Position numbers and translations under genes: made by a program. Positions 40,215-48,744 of a stretch of 64,000 nt of DNA are shown piece after piece (positions within the stretch are counted from its first letter, which is position 1; every line of letters begins with the position of its first letter). Source of the stretch: Billgrantia zhangzhouensis (lineage in GTDB: Bacteria > Pseudomonadota > Gammaproteobacteria > Pseudomonadales > Halomonadaceae). Under the pieces are notes generated by a model. That model was not told the origin of the DNA. It saw only the letters and a list, made by a program, of their open reading frames with translations, and made no database searches. The stretch spans positions 62,001 to 126,000 of the forward strand of contig NZ_JABFTT010000002.1 in NCBI RefSeq assembly GCF_021404465.1, in the 5' to 3' direction.

Positions 40215-41858
40215 ATGGCCCCTAAGGTACCTCCTCAACCGACTCTCGAGCAGAGCACCAGCGCCGTGGATGCCGGGCATGGGCATCACCATGCCCACGA
40301 GGCGCCCCCCAAGGGAATCATGCGCTGGTTGCTGACCACCAACCACAAGGAGATCGGGTCGATGTACCTGATCTTCTCGCTGATCATGTTCTTCATCGGC
40401 GGCATCTTCGCCCTGGTGGTGCGACTCGAGCTGTTTCAGCCCGGGCTGCAGTTCGTCAACCCGGAGTTCTTCAACCAGATGACCACCATGCATGGCTTGA
40501 TCATGGTCTTTGCGGCGGTCATGCCGGCCTTCACGGGCTTGGCCAACTGGATGATTCCGCTGCAGATAGGCGCGCCGGACATGGCACTGCCGCGACTCAA
40601 CAACTTCAGCTTCTGGTTGTTGCCGGTGGCCTTCGGCCTGCTGCTTTCCACCCTGCTCATGCCGGGCGGCGGTCCCAATTTCGGCTGGACCTTCTATGCG
40701 CCGCTATCGACCACGTACGCGCCGCCGTCGACGACGTTCTTCATCCTGTCGCTGCACATCGCTGGCATTAGCTCCATCCTCGGGGCGATCAACATCATTG
40801 CCACCATTCTCAACATGCGCGCCCCTGGCATGCGCATGATGGACATGCCGCTGTTCGTGTGGACCTGGCTGATCACTTCCTTCCTGCTGATCGCGGTGAT
40901 GCCGGTGCTGGCCGGGGTGATCACCATGATGCTGATGGACATCAACTTCGGCACCAGTTTCTTCAATGCCGCGGGGGGCGGCGACCCGGTGCTGTTCCAG
41001 CACCTGTTCTGGTTCTTCGGCCACCCCGAGGTGTACATCATGATCCTGCCGGCGTTCGGTATCGTCTCGGCGATCATCCCGGCATTCGCTCGCAAGCGCC
41101 TGTTTGGCTATGCCTCCATGGTCTATGCCACCGCCGCCATCGCCATCCTGTCCTTCATGGTATGGGGGCACCATATGTTCGTGGTGGGCATGCCGCTGGC
41201 GGGGCAGCTGTTCTTCATGTACGCCACCATGCTGATCGCGGTGCCGACGGGAGTGAAGGTGTTCAACTGGGTGGCGACGCTGTTCCGTGGCTCGATCAGT
41301 TTCGAGCCGCCGATGCTGTTCGCCCTGGCCTTCGTGGTGCTGTTCACCATTGGTGGTTTCTCCGGGCTGATGCTGGCCATCGCGCCCGCCGACTTCCAAT
41401 ACCATGACACCTACTTCGTGGTGGCTCACTTCCACTACGTGCTGGTACCGGGGGCGGTGTTCGCCATCATGGCCGGGGTCTACTATTGGTTGCCCAAGTG
41501 GACCGGCCATTATCCCAACGTGAGGCTGGCGCAGTGGCATTTCTGGCTGTCGGTGATCGGGGTCAATCTGACCTTCTTCCCCATGCACTTCTCGGGGCTG
41601 GCCGGCATGCCGCGGCGGATTCCGGACTACGCGCTGCAGTTCGCCGACTTCAACTTCGTGTCGTCTCTCGGTGCCTTCCTGTTCGGCTTTTCCCAGTTGC
41701 TGTTCGTCGCCGTGATCATTCTCTGCGTGCGCGGCGGCAAGAAGGCTCCGGCCCAGGCTTGGGGCGAATTCGCCGATGATCTCGAGTGGAGCGTGCCGAG
41801 TCCTGCGCCGTTGCACACTTTCGAGACACCGCCGACCTTCCAGCGCCCGGCGCACTGA
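40215..41858 (+). CDS. ctaD: cytochrome c oxidase subunit I
   Basis: Catalytic subunit with heme a, heme a3 and CuB; reduces O2 and pumps protons. 547 residues with 12 helices. Key patterns: [18 protein letters not shown] (heme a His), [15 protein letters not shown] (CuB His and cross-linked Tyr), [10 protein letters not shown] (CuB His pair) and [14 protein letters not shown] (heme a3 and a His). A His-rich N-terminal tail (GHGHHHAHE) is notable and might bind metal. Follows coxB and precedes ctaG in one operon. Confidence 0.97.
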   Translation: MAPKVPPQPTLEQSTSAVDAGHGHHHAHEAPPKGIMRWLLTTNHKEIGSMYLIFSLIMFFIGGIFALVVRLELFQPGLQFVNPEFFNQMTTMHGLIMVFAAVMPAFTGLANWMIPLQIGAPDMALPRLNNFSFWLLPVAFGLLLSTLLMPGGGPNFGWTFYAPLSTTYAPPSTTFFILSLHIAGISSILGAINIIATILNMRAPGMRMMDMPLFVWTWLITSFLLIAVMPVLAGVITMMLMDINFGTSFFNAAGGGDPVLFQHLFWFFGHPEVYIMILPAFGIVSAIIPAFARKRLFGYASMVYATAAIAILSFMVWGHHMFVVGMPLAGQLFFMYATMLIAVPTGVKVFNWVATLFRGSISFEPPMLFALAFVVLFTIGGFSGLMLAIAPADFQYHDTYFVVAHFHYVLVPGAVFAIMAGVYYWLPKWTGHYPNVRLAQWHFWLSVIGVNLTFFPMHFSGLAGMPRRIPDYALQFADFNFVSSLGAFLFGFSQLLFVAVIILCVRGGKKAPAQAWGEFADDLEWSVPSPAPLHTFETPPTFQRPAH

Positions 41859-41883
41859 ACTGCGCGGGCAAGGAGGATGACGC

Positions 41884-42480
41884 ATGACCCAGAGCGATCG
41901 GGAGATACGGCAGGCGGGGGTACGGCGCACGATCTGGCGTAGCGTGGCGGCGCTGGTCGGCATGTTCGCCTTCGCCTTTGCCCTGGTGCCGCTGTATGAC
42001 GTCTTCTGCCGCGTAACGGGAATCAACGGTGCGGTGGATACCACCGCCCAATCCATCGTCCACGAGGAGGTGGACGAGTCGCGGATGGTGACGGTGCAGT
42101 TCATCACCCGCAACGGTTCCGGCCTGCCGTGGCGCATGGAGGTGGAGACGCGACAGGTGCGCATGCATCCGGGGCAGACCACCGAGGTGCACTTCACCTT
42201 CAGCAATCAGAGCGGAGGGGAGAGCTGGGGGCGCGCGGTGCCCGGTGTCTCTCCCGCCACGGCCACGCGCCATGTGCGCAAGGTGAGCTGTTTCTGTTTC
42301 GAGGAGCAGAAGTTGCAGGCGGGGGAGCGGCTCGAGTTGCCGCTGGTGTTCCAATTGGCCCGCGACCTGCCTCCCGAGGTCAACACCGTGACGCTGGTCT
42401 ATACCCTCTACCCCGTCGAAGGCAAGAGCGAGCCGCTCCAGACGGCGGGGGCGCAGAACAAAGAAGGAGAAGAAGCATGA
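41884..42480 (+). CDS. ctaG: cytochrome c oxidase assembly protein CtaG/Cox11
   Basis: Delivers copper to CuB of subunit I. 198 residues: one N-terminal helix (LVGMFAFAFALVPLYDVFCRV) and a periplasmic domain with the copper motif CFCFEEQ (~137-143). SFVPLYDVFC-like YDVFC at the end of the helix is also conserved. Stop overlaps the subunit III start by 4 bases. Confidence 0.95.
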   Translation: MTQSDREIRQAGVRRTIWRSVAALVGMFAFAFALVPLYDVFCRVTGINGAVDTTAQSIVHEEVDESRMVTVQFITRNGSGLPWRMEVETRQVRMHPGQTTEVHFTFSNQSGGESWGRAVPGVSPATATRHVRKVSCFCFEEQKLQAGERLELPLVFQLARDLPPEVNTVTLVYTLYPVEGKSEPLQTAGAQNKEGEEA

Positions 42481-43337
42481 GTGGTGGCAGCTATTACGTT
42501 CCCGCGACCAGCAAATGGCCGGTATTGGGCTCCCTTGCGCTTGGGGTGATGATGGTCGGCGCCGGCATGGTGCTGGTGCACGAGCGCGGCTCCTTCCTTC
42601 TGCTGCTCGGTGTGGTGGGTGTGCTGGCGGTGATGGCGTTGTGGTTCCGCGACGTGGTGGTGGAGTCCCGCAGTGGCCTCTATGATGCGCAGATGGACCG
42701 CTCCTTCCGCTGGGGCATGGGCTGGTTCATCTTCTCGGAAGTGATGTTCTTCGCCGCCTTCTTCGGTGCGCTCTTCTACGTACGTACCTTTGCCATTCCC
42801 TGGCTGGGGGGCGAGGGTACCAAGGGCGCCACGGCGCTGCTGTGGCCGGAGTTCACCGCCCACTGGCCACTGCTCAGCCCGCCGGACCCCTCGGTCTCCG
42901 GTCCGGGCCAGGTGTTCAGCCCGTGGCATCTACCACTGGTCAATACCCTGATCCTGATCTCCTCCAGCATTACCCTGACCGTAGCGCACGAGGCCCTCAA
43001 GGAGGGCAAGCGCCAGGTCTGCCGCAACTGGCTGGCGGGCACCGTGCTGTTGGGTCTGTGCTTCATCGTCATCCAGGGGGTGGAGTACTACGAGGCCTAT
43101 GCCCACTACGGCATCACGCTGGAGGCGGGCATCTATGGAGCGACCTTCTTCATCCTGACGGGATTCCACGGTGTGCACGTCATCATCGGTACGATCATTC
43201 TCATCGCGATGCTGGCGAGGATCATGAAGCGCCACTTCACTCCCGAGGAGCATTTCGGCTTCGAGGCGTCGTGCTGGTACTGGCACTTCGTTGACGTGGT
43301 GTGGGTGGGGTTGTTCTTGTTCGTCTACGTCTTCTAG
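42477..43337 (+). CDS. coxC: cytochrome c oxidase subunit III
   Basis: 286 residues with seven helices; patterns FRWGMGWFIFSEVMFF, VEYYEAY, TGFHGVHVIIG and YWHFVDVVWVGLF are typical. It stabilises the oxygen site of subunit I. ATG 42477 overlaps the ctaG stop (ATGA), with AAGGAG upstream. The frame continues open to 42129 inside ctaG, but that extension is a shadow. Confidence 0.95.
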   Translation: MSGGSYYVPATSKWPVLGSLALGVMMVGAGMVLVHERGSFLLLLGVVGVLAVMALWFRDVVVESRSGLYDAQMDRSFRWGMGWFIFSEVMFFAAFFGALFYVRTFAIPWLGGEGTKGATALLWPEFTAHWPLLSPPDPSVSGPGQVFSPWHLPLVNTLILISSSITLTVAHEALKEGKRQVCRNWLAGTVLLGLCFIVIQGVEYYEAYAHYGITLEAGIYGATFFILTGFHGVHVIIGTIILIAMLARIMKRHFTPEEHFGFEASCWYWHFVDVVWVGLFLFVYVF

Positions 43338-43370
43338 GCGCCGCAGGCACGCCGGCGTTGCGCGCGGCGC
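43338..43370. terminator. GC-rich hairpin after coxC
   Basis: GCGCCGC (43338-43344) pairs with GCGGCGC (43364-43370); the loop contains the palindrome CGCCGGCG. It lies directly after the coxC stop and before the convergent DUF2909 gene. No T-run, so strength is uncertain. Confidence 0.4.
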
Positions 43371-43377
43371 CCGGGGG

Positions 43378-43575
43378 TCACGGGGCGCTCAGGCCGCCGA
43401 AATAGAAGCCATAGAACAGCAGGGCCAGTAGCAGCGCCGCGAGGCTGACGCGGATCTTCAGCGACACCAGCAAACGCCTCGAGGCCGAGTCGTCGCGGAG
43501 GAGAAAGCCGGCGCCGGCGGCCAGGCTGGTCAGCATGGCCAGGAATACGAGGGCTATCAGGGTCTTGAGAAACAT
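43378..43575 (-). CDS. twin transmembrane protein (DUF2909)
   Basis: 65 residues with two helices (LIALVFLAMLTSLAAGAGFLL and LAALLLALLFYGFYFGGL) joined by a short basic loop with RRLL. This matches the DUF2909 twin-transmembrane family often found in cox loci. It is the only minus-strand gene of the oxidase cluster, convergent with coxC and overlapping head to head with the SURF1 gene. Role unknown, presumably in oxidase assembly. Confidence 0.8.
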   Translation of the reverse strand: MFLKTLIALVFLAMLTSLAAGAGFLLRDDSASRRLLVSLKIRVSLAALLLALLFYGFYFGGLSAP

Positions 43576-44326
43576 GCATCACTCCATCAGAGGTCAAGGG
43601 GCAGGAAGCTGGCGGCTGGCCGCCTGGTTCTTGTTTTGGTCGCTGCTGGTGATATTAGGGGTGTTTCTTGGACTATGGCAGTGGGAGAGGGCCGACGACA
43701 AGCGTGACTATCTGGCCCGGCTGGATGCTGCGCCAACGCTCGAGGCGCCGGGAAAGGTCCCGCCCGAAGGCACTCATCTTACCCTGCGTGGCCATTATCT
43801 GGCCGAGCGGACCTTGTTTCTCGACAACCGTACCCACCAGGGGCGATTGGGTGTGGCGGTGCTGACCCCTTTGCGCACCGGGGATGGCCGTGTATGGCTG
43901 GTGCAAAGAGGTTTCGTGCCGACCGGGCCGAGCCGTGAGTCACCCGAGGTGGATACGCCAACTGGAGAAGTCCTGGTAAAGGGGCGGTGGCAGCAGGCGG
44001 GTAAGGGCACGCCGCTGTTTGGTCCCAACCGTGAAGGGGACAGGTTGCAACGAATCGATCTTGCTGCCTGGAAATCTGGTGACTTCGCTCATGAGGGGTG
44101 GATGCATCTTGAGCGTGGTGCGGGAATGCTCGAGCCTTGGTGGGAGCCCAGTGTCATGCCGCCCAGTCGCCACGTCGGCTATGCCATGCAGTGGTGGGGC
44201 CTGGCGCTGGCCGCTCTGGTGATGATGCTCCTTGGCGGACGCAGGTTGATGAAAGACCGCAGCCTCTACGGAGGTGGCGCCGAAAACGCAACATCCGAGG
44301 AGACGGAAGGGTGCAGGAAGCCGTGA
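43574..44326 (+). CDS. SURF1 family protein (oxidase assembly)
   Basis: SURF1 proteins help insert heme a into subunit I. 250 residues from ATG 43574: N-terminal helix (FLFWSLLVILGVFLGLWQWERADDK, split here by GLWQ-xR, the SURF1 hallmark), periplasmic domain with RGHYL, FLDNR and VQRGFVP, and a C-terminal helix (GYAMQWWGLALAALVMMLL, with the typical Y-A-x-Q-W). The ATG overlaps the start codon of the opposite-strand gene; ATG 43535 is an alternative start. Overlaps the following gene by 16 bases. Confidence 0.88.
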   Translation: MHHSIRGQGAGSWRLAAWFLFWSLLVILGVFLGLWQWERADDKRDYLARLDAAPTLEAPGKVPPEGTHLTLRGHYLAERTLFLDNRTHQGRLGVAVLTPLRTGDGRVWLVQRGFVPTGPSRESPEVDTPTGEVLVKGRWQQAGKGTPLFGPNREGDRLQRIDLAAWKSGDFAHEGWMHLERGAGMLEPWWEPSVMPPSRHVGYAMQWWGLALAALVMMLLGGRRLMKDRSLYGGGAENATSEETEGCRKP

Positions 44327-44859
44327 ATATACGCCATCAGCGCATCAAGCTGCTGGCATTGATTGCCGTGTTCGCCTTGCCGGTACTGACGGCCTGGGTC
44401 ATGGTGCAGTGGCGCATCGGCATTCCCGAACAGCGAACGGCCCATGGCCAGTTGGCACCCGAGATCCCACGTTTGGCCGAGTGGCCCTTGGCCGAGCCGT
44501 TCGATACGGTAGACGGTGGCGACTGGATACTGGCTTTCGATTGCACGAGTGCTTGTGCCCAGGAGGCCGATCGCTGGTGGCGCCTGCATCGTGCGTTGGG
44601 CCGCGAAGCGCCACGCGTCACCCGGCTCAGAATCGGCGGCGGGGGCGTCGTGCTGCCTGGCGAGATCGGCAATCATTGGCTGAACGTGCCCGATTGGCAG
44701 GGGCCGGGACGGGTCTGGCTGCTTGATCCTCAGGGCAAAGTCGTATTGACCTATGGGCGAGAGGTCGCGGAACGTGACGTAATGGACGATCTCAGTCATC
44801 TGTTGCGCATGAATCCTGATCCTCGGGCGGCGCCTGAACTCGATGGCACGCATCGCTGA
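44311..44859 (+). CDS. membrane-anchored hypothetical protein, SCO-like thioredoxin fold with CxxxC
   Basis: 182 residues from GTG 44311 (GGAAGG upstream), overlapping the SURF1 end by 16 bases. One N-terminal helix (LLALIAVFALPVLTAWVMV) and a periplasmic domain with C78-T-S-A-C82 in FDCTSACAQEADRWW and RVWLLDPQGKVVLTYG near the end. The CxxxC spacing and the L-x-D-P-x-G strand resemble SCO/SenC copper chaperones, but the conserved His region is not evident. By position, between SURF1 and CtaA, it is an oxidase assembly factor. GTG 44323 is an alternative start. Confidence 0.65.
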   Translation: MQEAVNIRHQRIKLLALIAVFALPVLTAWVMVQWRIGIPEQRTAHGQLAPEIPRLAEWPLAEPFDTVDGGDWILAFDCTSACAQEADRWWRLHRALGREAPRVTRLRIGGGGVVLPGEIGNHWLNVPDWQGPGRVWLLDPQGKVVLTYGREVAERDVMDDLSHLLRMNPDPRAAPELDGTHR

Positions 44860-44916
44860 GGCGATGCGAGGGTGGCAAAGAACGATTCGATACGTGACGA
44901 GGTCAAGGAATCCGAT

Positions 44917-45993
44917 ATGCAGGGTGCTTCGATGCCGAACTCTCCCGCGCAGGCAAATACGTCGCGGCTACGCTTGTTGCTGACCCTCAGCCTGGTGGGT
45001 GTCGTTCTCACCGCGGTGGTGATCCTCATCGGTGTCTGGACTCGTCTGGTAGATGCCGGATTGGGCTGTCCGGACTGGCCGGGATGCTATGGGCGTTTGG
45101 TAGTGCCTGATGCTGAGCGCGCCATGGCGCATTCCCCCCATGCGCCGCTGGAGTCGTTCAAGGCTTGGGTCGAGATGATCCATCGTTATGTGGCCTCCGC
45201 CCTGGGCCTGCTGGTCATCAGCCTGCTCGTGCTGGGGGCTGGGTTGCGTCGACGCCCCGGCTACCCTTGGGCGGCCAGTGTGGCGCTGCTGGCAGTCATC
45301 CTGCTGCAGGGGGCATTCGGTGCGTTCACCGTGACTCTCAAGCTGTGGCCCCAGGTGGTGACGTTGCACCTGCTGGGTGGCCTCACGGTGCTGGTCCTGT
45401 TCCTGTGGCTGCATCTGAGCCTGCGTCGCTTTGCCAGGGGAGATGGGCTCGGCGTGCCCAGGCGCCGGCTGACACCGCTGTGGGGGCTGGCCATGCTCCT
45501 GCTGGTGCTGCAGTTGGCATTGGGTGGCTGGGTATCCAGCAACTACGCCGGTATTGCCTGCCAGGGGTTTCCCACCTGTAATGGCCAATGGTGGCCGGAA
45601 ATGGACTGGAGCGAAGGGTTTCACCTGACCCAGACGGTAGGGCCCAATTACCTGCACGGCCAGCTACATGCCGATGCCCGCACGGCTATCCATCAGGGGC
45701 ATCGCATCGGTGCGCTGCTACTGGGACTGGCGTTGGCGATGCTGGCGGCACGCTACTGGGGAGTGGCGCGCATGCGGCCTTGGCTCGGCGGGCTGGTCGT
45801 TGCCTATGGTATTCAATTGGGGTTGGGAATTGCCAACGTCCTGATGTGGTTGCCGTTGTGGCTGGCGTTGCTGCATACGGCCGGCGCCGTGTCGCTGGTC
45901 TTGCTGATGGTGTTGGCGACCTGGCACTGGCGGGAAATGGCTGACGAGGCCGTAAGTTCGAAACGACGGGACAAGGAGTGGGTGCATGTCTAA
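44917..45993 (+). CDS. ctaA: heme A synthase (COX15/CtaA)
   Basis: Oxidises heme O to heme A for subunit I. 358 residues from ATG 44917 (AAGGAA upstream; GTG 44872 would add 15). Eight helices; conserved GVWTRLVDAGLGCPDWPGCYG, EMIHRYVASALG and the late HQGHRIGALLLG contain the heme-ligand His residues and the Cys pair CPDWPGC. Overlaps ctaB by 8 bases. Confidence 0.93.
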   Translation: MQGASMPNSPAQANTSRLRLLLTLSLVGVVLTAVVILIGVWTRLVDAGLGCPDWPGCYGRLVVPDAERAMAHSPHAPLESFKAWVEMIHRYVASALGLLVISLLVLGAGLRRRPGYPWAASVALLAVILLQGAFGAFTVTLKLWPQVVTLHLLGGLTVLVLFLWLHLSLRRFARGDGLGVPRRRLTPLWGLAMLLLVLQLALGGWVSSNYAGIACQGFPTCNGQWWPEMDWSEGFHLTQTVGPNYLHGQLHADARTAIHQGHRIGALLLGLALAMLAARYWGVARMRPWLGGLVVAYGIQLGLGIANVLMWLPLWLALLHTAGAVSLVLLMVLATWHWREMADEAVSSKRRDKEWVHV

Positions 45994-46924
45994 CGCGCTG
46001 ATGAAGCGGGCAGGTGTGAAGCGCGTATTGCTGGCTCAGTTGGCAGCCTCCGATTGGACCTGGCAGGACCTGCTCACGCTATGCAAACCCAGGGTGGTGG
46101 TGGTAATGCTGGCCTGCGCTCTGGTGGGAATGGCGCTGGCAACGCCAAGTCTGCCTGCGTTGTCTACGGTGATGTTCGGTCTGGCGGGCATTGGGATGGC
46201 CGCCGGCGGTGCGGCAGCCTTCAATCATGTGGTCGACCGTCGGCTCGATGCCATGATGTTGCGTACCTCGCAGCGCCCCCTGGCTGCCCAGCGGATGCCT
46301 ACTGCGCTGGCGCTGGCCTGGGCTTCGCTATTGTCGATTGCCGGTATTGCCTTGTTGCTGTGGCAGGTCAACGCCCTGACGGCATGGCTGACGCTGGGCT
46401 CGTTGATTGGCTATGCGCTGATCTATACGGCTTTTCTCAAGCGTGCCACGCCGCAGAACATCGTGATCGGCGGTGTGGCGGGGGCGGCGCCGCCCATGCT
46501 CGGCTGGACGGCAGTCACCGGACAACTGGGGCCGGAGCCGCTGCTGCTGATGCTGATCGTTTTTGCCTGGACGCCGCCGCACTTCTGGGCGCTGGCCATC
46601 CACAAGCGCGATGAATATGCCCGTGCGGGCGTGCCGATGCTGCCGGTGACCCATGGCGAGGCGTTCACGCGGCTTCAGGTCTGGCTTTACGGTTGGTTGA
46701 CCGTGGCGGTGACACTGCTGCCTTTCGTCATCGGCATGAGCGGTGTCGTCTACCTGTGCGGTGTCATGGCGCTCAACCTGCGTTTCATGTACTGGAACTG
46801 GAAGGTCTGGCGCGGCCACGACCCCAAGGCGCCGCTGGCGGCCTTCTGGTTCTCGATCCGTTATATTCTCGGGGTGTTTGGCGTATTGTTGCTGGACCAC
46901 TATGCCGGCTTGTGGGCCATTTAG
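45986..46924 (+). CDS. ctaB: protoheme IX farnesyltransferase (heme O synthase)
   Basis: Adds the farnesyl tail to heme b. 312 residues, nine helices. The prenyltransferase motif NHVVDRRLDAMMLRT (~80-94) with both Asp residues, followed by QRPLAAQRM, and the second loop HKRDEYARAGVPMLP are intact. Also called cyoE; named ctaB here from the caa3 context. ATG 45986 lies within the end of ctaA. Last gene of the oxidase operon. Confidence 0.95.
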   Translation: MSNALMKRAGVKRVLLAQLAASDWTWQDLLTLCKPRVVVVMLACALVGMALATPSLPALSTVMFGLAGIGMAAGGAAAFNHVVDRRLDAMMLRTSQRPLAAQRMPTALALAWASLLSIAGIALLLWQVNALTAWLTLGSLIGYALIYTAFLKRATPQNIVIGGVAGAAPPMLGWTAVTGQLGPEPLLLMLIVFAWTPPHFWALAIHKRDEYARAGVPMLPVTHGEAFTRLQVWLYGWLTVAVTLLPFVIGMSGVVYLCGVMALNLRFMYWNWKVWRGHDPKAPLAAFWFSIRYILGVFGVLLLDHYAGLWAI

Positions 46925-47020
46925 CCGGTCATGCTGAGAGTCGTTATAGGAGAGTTGTCGTGAGTCGAGGGTTCGGCTTGAGTTACAATCCGGCCCGGAA
47001 CTCATCAGCCTGGAGATTCG

Positions 47021-47488
47021 ATGACGACGACAACGGCACTGATCCTGCTTGCCACGGGCCTAGCCATCGTGGCTGGCCTGGCGGCCTATGCTTTCACCCT
47101 GTGGCAGGAGGTGAAACGTCGGGAAGCCTTTCGCGAGGATGAGTTGCGCCGGGCGCACGAGAATTGCCTGGCCAATCTCGAGATCGTTGCTTCTTCCTTG
47201 CTGCAGGAGCAGGTCGACATCACCGAGGGTGCCTGGCGCTGTAAGCTGCTGCTTGATATCCTCGATCCCCATCTGCTCGAAAGGCCCGATTTCCAGGCCT
47301 TCGGCGAGGTTTATGCCCGCACCCAGCACCTGCATACCCATTCGGCTCGCAAGCAGCTGGCGCCGCGCGACCGGGTGCAGGAAGACCGTGAGCGGCTCGA
47401 GATCGAGGCGGAATGGCGTGGCCCGGTAATGGCGGCAGCGGAGGAAGTGCTCAAGTTTCGCCAGAGCTGGCCAAGTCGCCTCCACTGA
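47021..47488 (+). CDS. DUF2489 domain protein
   Basis: 155 residues with one N-terminal helix (ALILLATGLAIVAGLAAYAF) and a cytosolic helical part. The pattern ENCLANLEIVASSLLQEQVD, then EGAWRCKLLLD and LERPDFQAF matches DUF2489. Function unknown. Stands alone after the oxidase operon with a 96-base gap. Confidence 0.8.
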   Translation: MTTTTALILLATGLAIVAGLAAYAFTLWQEVKRREAFREDELRRAHENCLANLEIVASSLLQEQVDITEGAWRCKLLLDILDPHLLERPDFQAFGEVYARTQHLHTHSARKQLAPRDRVQEDRERLEIEAEWRGPVMAAAEEVLKFRQSWPSRLH

Positions 47489-47735
47489 AACTATACAACG
47501 GCTCTACAGCAAGGTATGTTGGCAGCGCCTTGCGTACTCCGGCAAGCTAATCAATGGCCATTCAGCAGGTTTTTCTGGCAGGAAACGGCACATGGCCAAT
47601 GAAAGGAGTGCAACGACGCTTTGAGCAAGGCCAATAACGGCCTACACTTAAAGCCGTTGGGTCAATGAATGTCCTGACCGTCGGGGAGTTCGCTTTTGCA
47701 TAACCCCGAGATGAAAATCAAGAAGGAGTCTTGCA

Positions 47736-48431
47736 ATGAAAAAATCAACGACTGGCTTGCTGCTGGGTTCTGCACTGGTGATCGGCCTTTCTGGCTGCGC
47801 CACCGATTTTCAGAGGGGAGGCCAAGCGTCGGGAGGGGCGACAACCGCATCTTCCGGTAACGCCTGGTACCAGCAGCCCGTTGTGTGCGGCATCGCCGGC
47901 GGCCTGGTTGGTGGCGGCATCGGCTATGCGACCAGCGGCAGCTCTGACGAGGAGTCCGGTGCTGCGATTGGTGCCGTGGCCGGTTCGGCGATCGGCGCGC
48001 TGCTGTGTGCCGACCGCACGCCGCCGCCCGAGCCGGTGGCCGAGCCCGAGCCGATGCCGGAACCCGAGCCGGCTCCGGTCACCGAGTTCGAGCCCGTAAC
48101 GCTGGATAGCGAAGTCACCTTCGCTTTCGATTCCGACGAGATTCGTCCCGGCGCCCACCAGACTCTGGATCAGGTGGCGACCACCCTGCGGGAGAATCCC
48201 AATCTGCGGGTTCGCATCGAAGGTCATACCGACTCCGTCGGTTCCGCGCAGTACAACGAGGGGCTGTCACAGCGTCGCGCCGATTCCGTCCGTGATTTCC
48301 TGGCTTCCCGCGGGATCGCCGAGAATCGCATGACGACTCGCGGTTTCGGTGAGGAGCGTCCGATCGCGACCAATGAGACCGATGAGGGTCGGGCTCAGAA
48401 CCGTCGCGTCGAGATCCTGAACTGGGATTGA
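47736..48431 (+). CDS. OmpA family lipoprotein
   Basis: 231 residues. Lipobox LSGC gives lipidated C21. A glycine-zipper segment follows (GGLVGGGIGYATSG, GAAIGAVAGSAIGALLC), then a Pro/Glu-rich linker (EPVAEPEPMPEPEPAP) and the OmpA_C peptidoglycan-binding domain with FDSDEIRPG, EGHTDSVGS and the NRRVEI end. Should tie the outer membrane to peptidoglycan. Start ATG 47736 follows AAGGAG. Strong terminator downstream. Confidence 0.92.
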   Translation: MKKSTTGLLLGSALVIGLSGCATDFQRGGQASGGATTASSGNAWYQQPVVCGIAGGLVGGGIGYATSGSSDEESGAAIGAVAGSAIGALLCADRTPPPEPVAEPEPMPEPEPAPVTEFEPVTLDSEVTFAFDSDEIRPGAHQTLDQVATTLRENPNLRVRIEGHTDSVGSAQYNEGLSQRRADSVRDFLASRGIAENRMTTRGFGEERPIATNETDEGRAQNRRVEILNWD

Positions 48432-48440
48432 TCGATGCCT

Positions 48441-48498
48441 CCGGGCGATACGCCCGGGGAGCGGAATGTCAGGGGCACCTTCGGGTGCCCCTGTTTTT
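48441..48498 (+). terminator. tandem hairpins; intrinsic terminator of the OmpA-like gene
   Basis: First hairpin CCGGGCG-ATA-CGCCCGG (48441-48457). Second, CAGGGGCACC (48470-48479), loop TTCG, GGTGCCCCTG (48484-48493), followed by TTTTT. The second is a textbook terminator. Confidence 0.9.
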
Positions 48499-48702
48499 GT
48501 GGGCAGCTTTTGTCTCTGGACGGCTTTTTTTCTGTGGCAATGAGTTTCGTGGCGCACGCAGGGTCGATTCTGTTAGTCTTGTCGGCTCCGTGACGTGCGG
48601 CGGGGCCGGCTGGCAAGGCACCCGTATCGCCCAGAGTAGTGGGTGGGCCGTACGCTTCCCGGATTGAACTCTGTTTTCGAATTCTGCTATCAACCGCGAC
48701 AC

Positions 48703-48723
48703 GTGATCCCTGGTATGGATCAC
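48703..48723 (+). promoter_or_regulatory. thrS leader hairpin mimicking the tRNA-Thr anticodon arm
   Basis: GTGATCC (48703-48709) and GGATCAC (48717-48723) form a perfect 7-bp stem around the 7-base loop CTGGTAT. Read as an anticodon loop this gives U33, anticodon GGU (a tRNA-Thr anticodon) and A37. It ends 21 bases before the thrS start, overlapping the zone where ThrRS is known to bind its own mRNA in E. coli. Autoregulation of translation is the expected role. Confidence 0.65.
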
Positions 48724-48744
48724 CACTGCGCAAAGGACGCTTCG

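Noticed and set aside
42129..42476. Long N-terminal extension of the subunit III frame
   Set aside because: It lies inside ctaG in another frame, is Arg/Gly/His-rich like a shadow, and the ATG at 42477 with AAGGAG gives the standard subunit III start.
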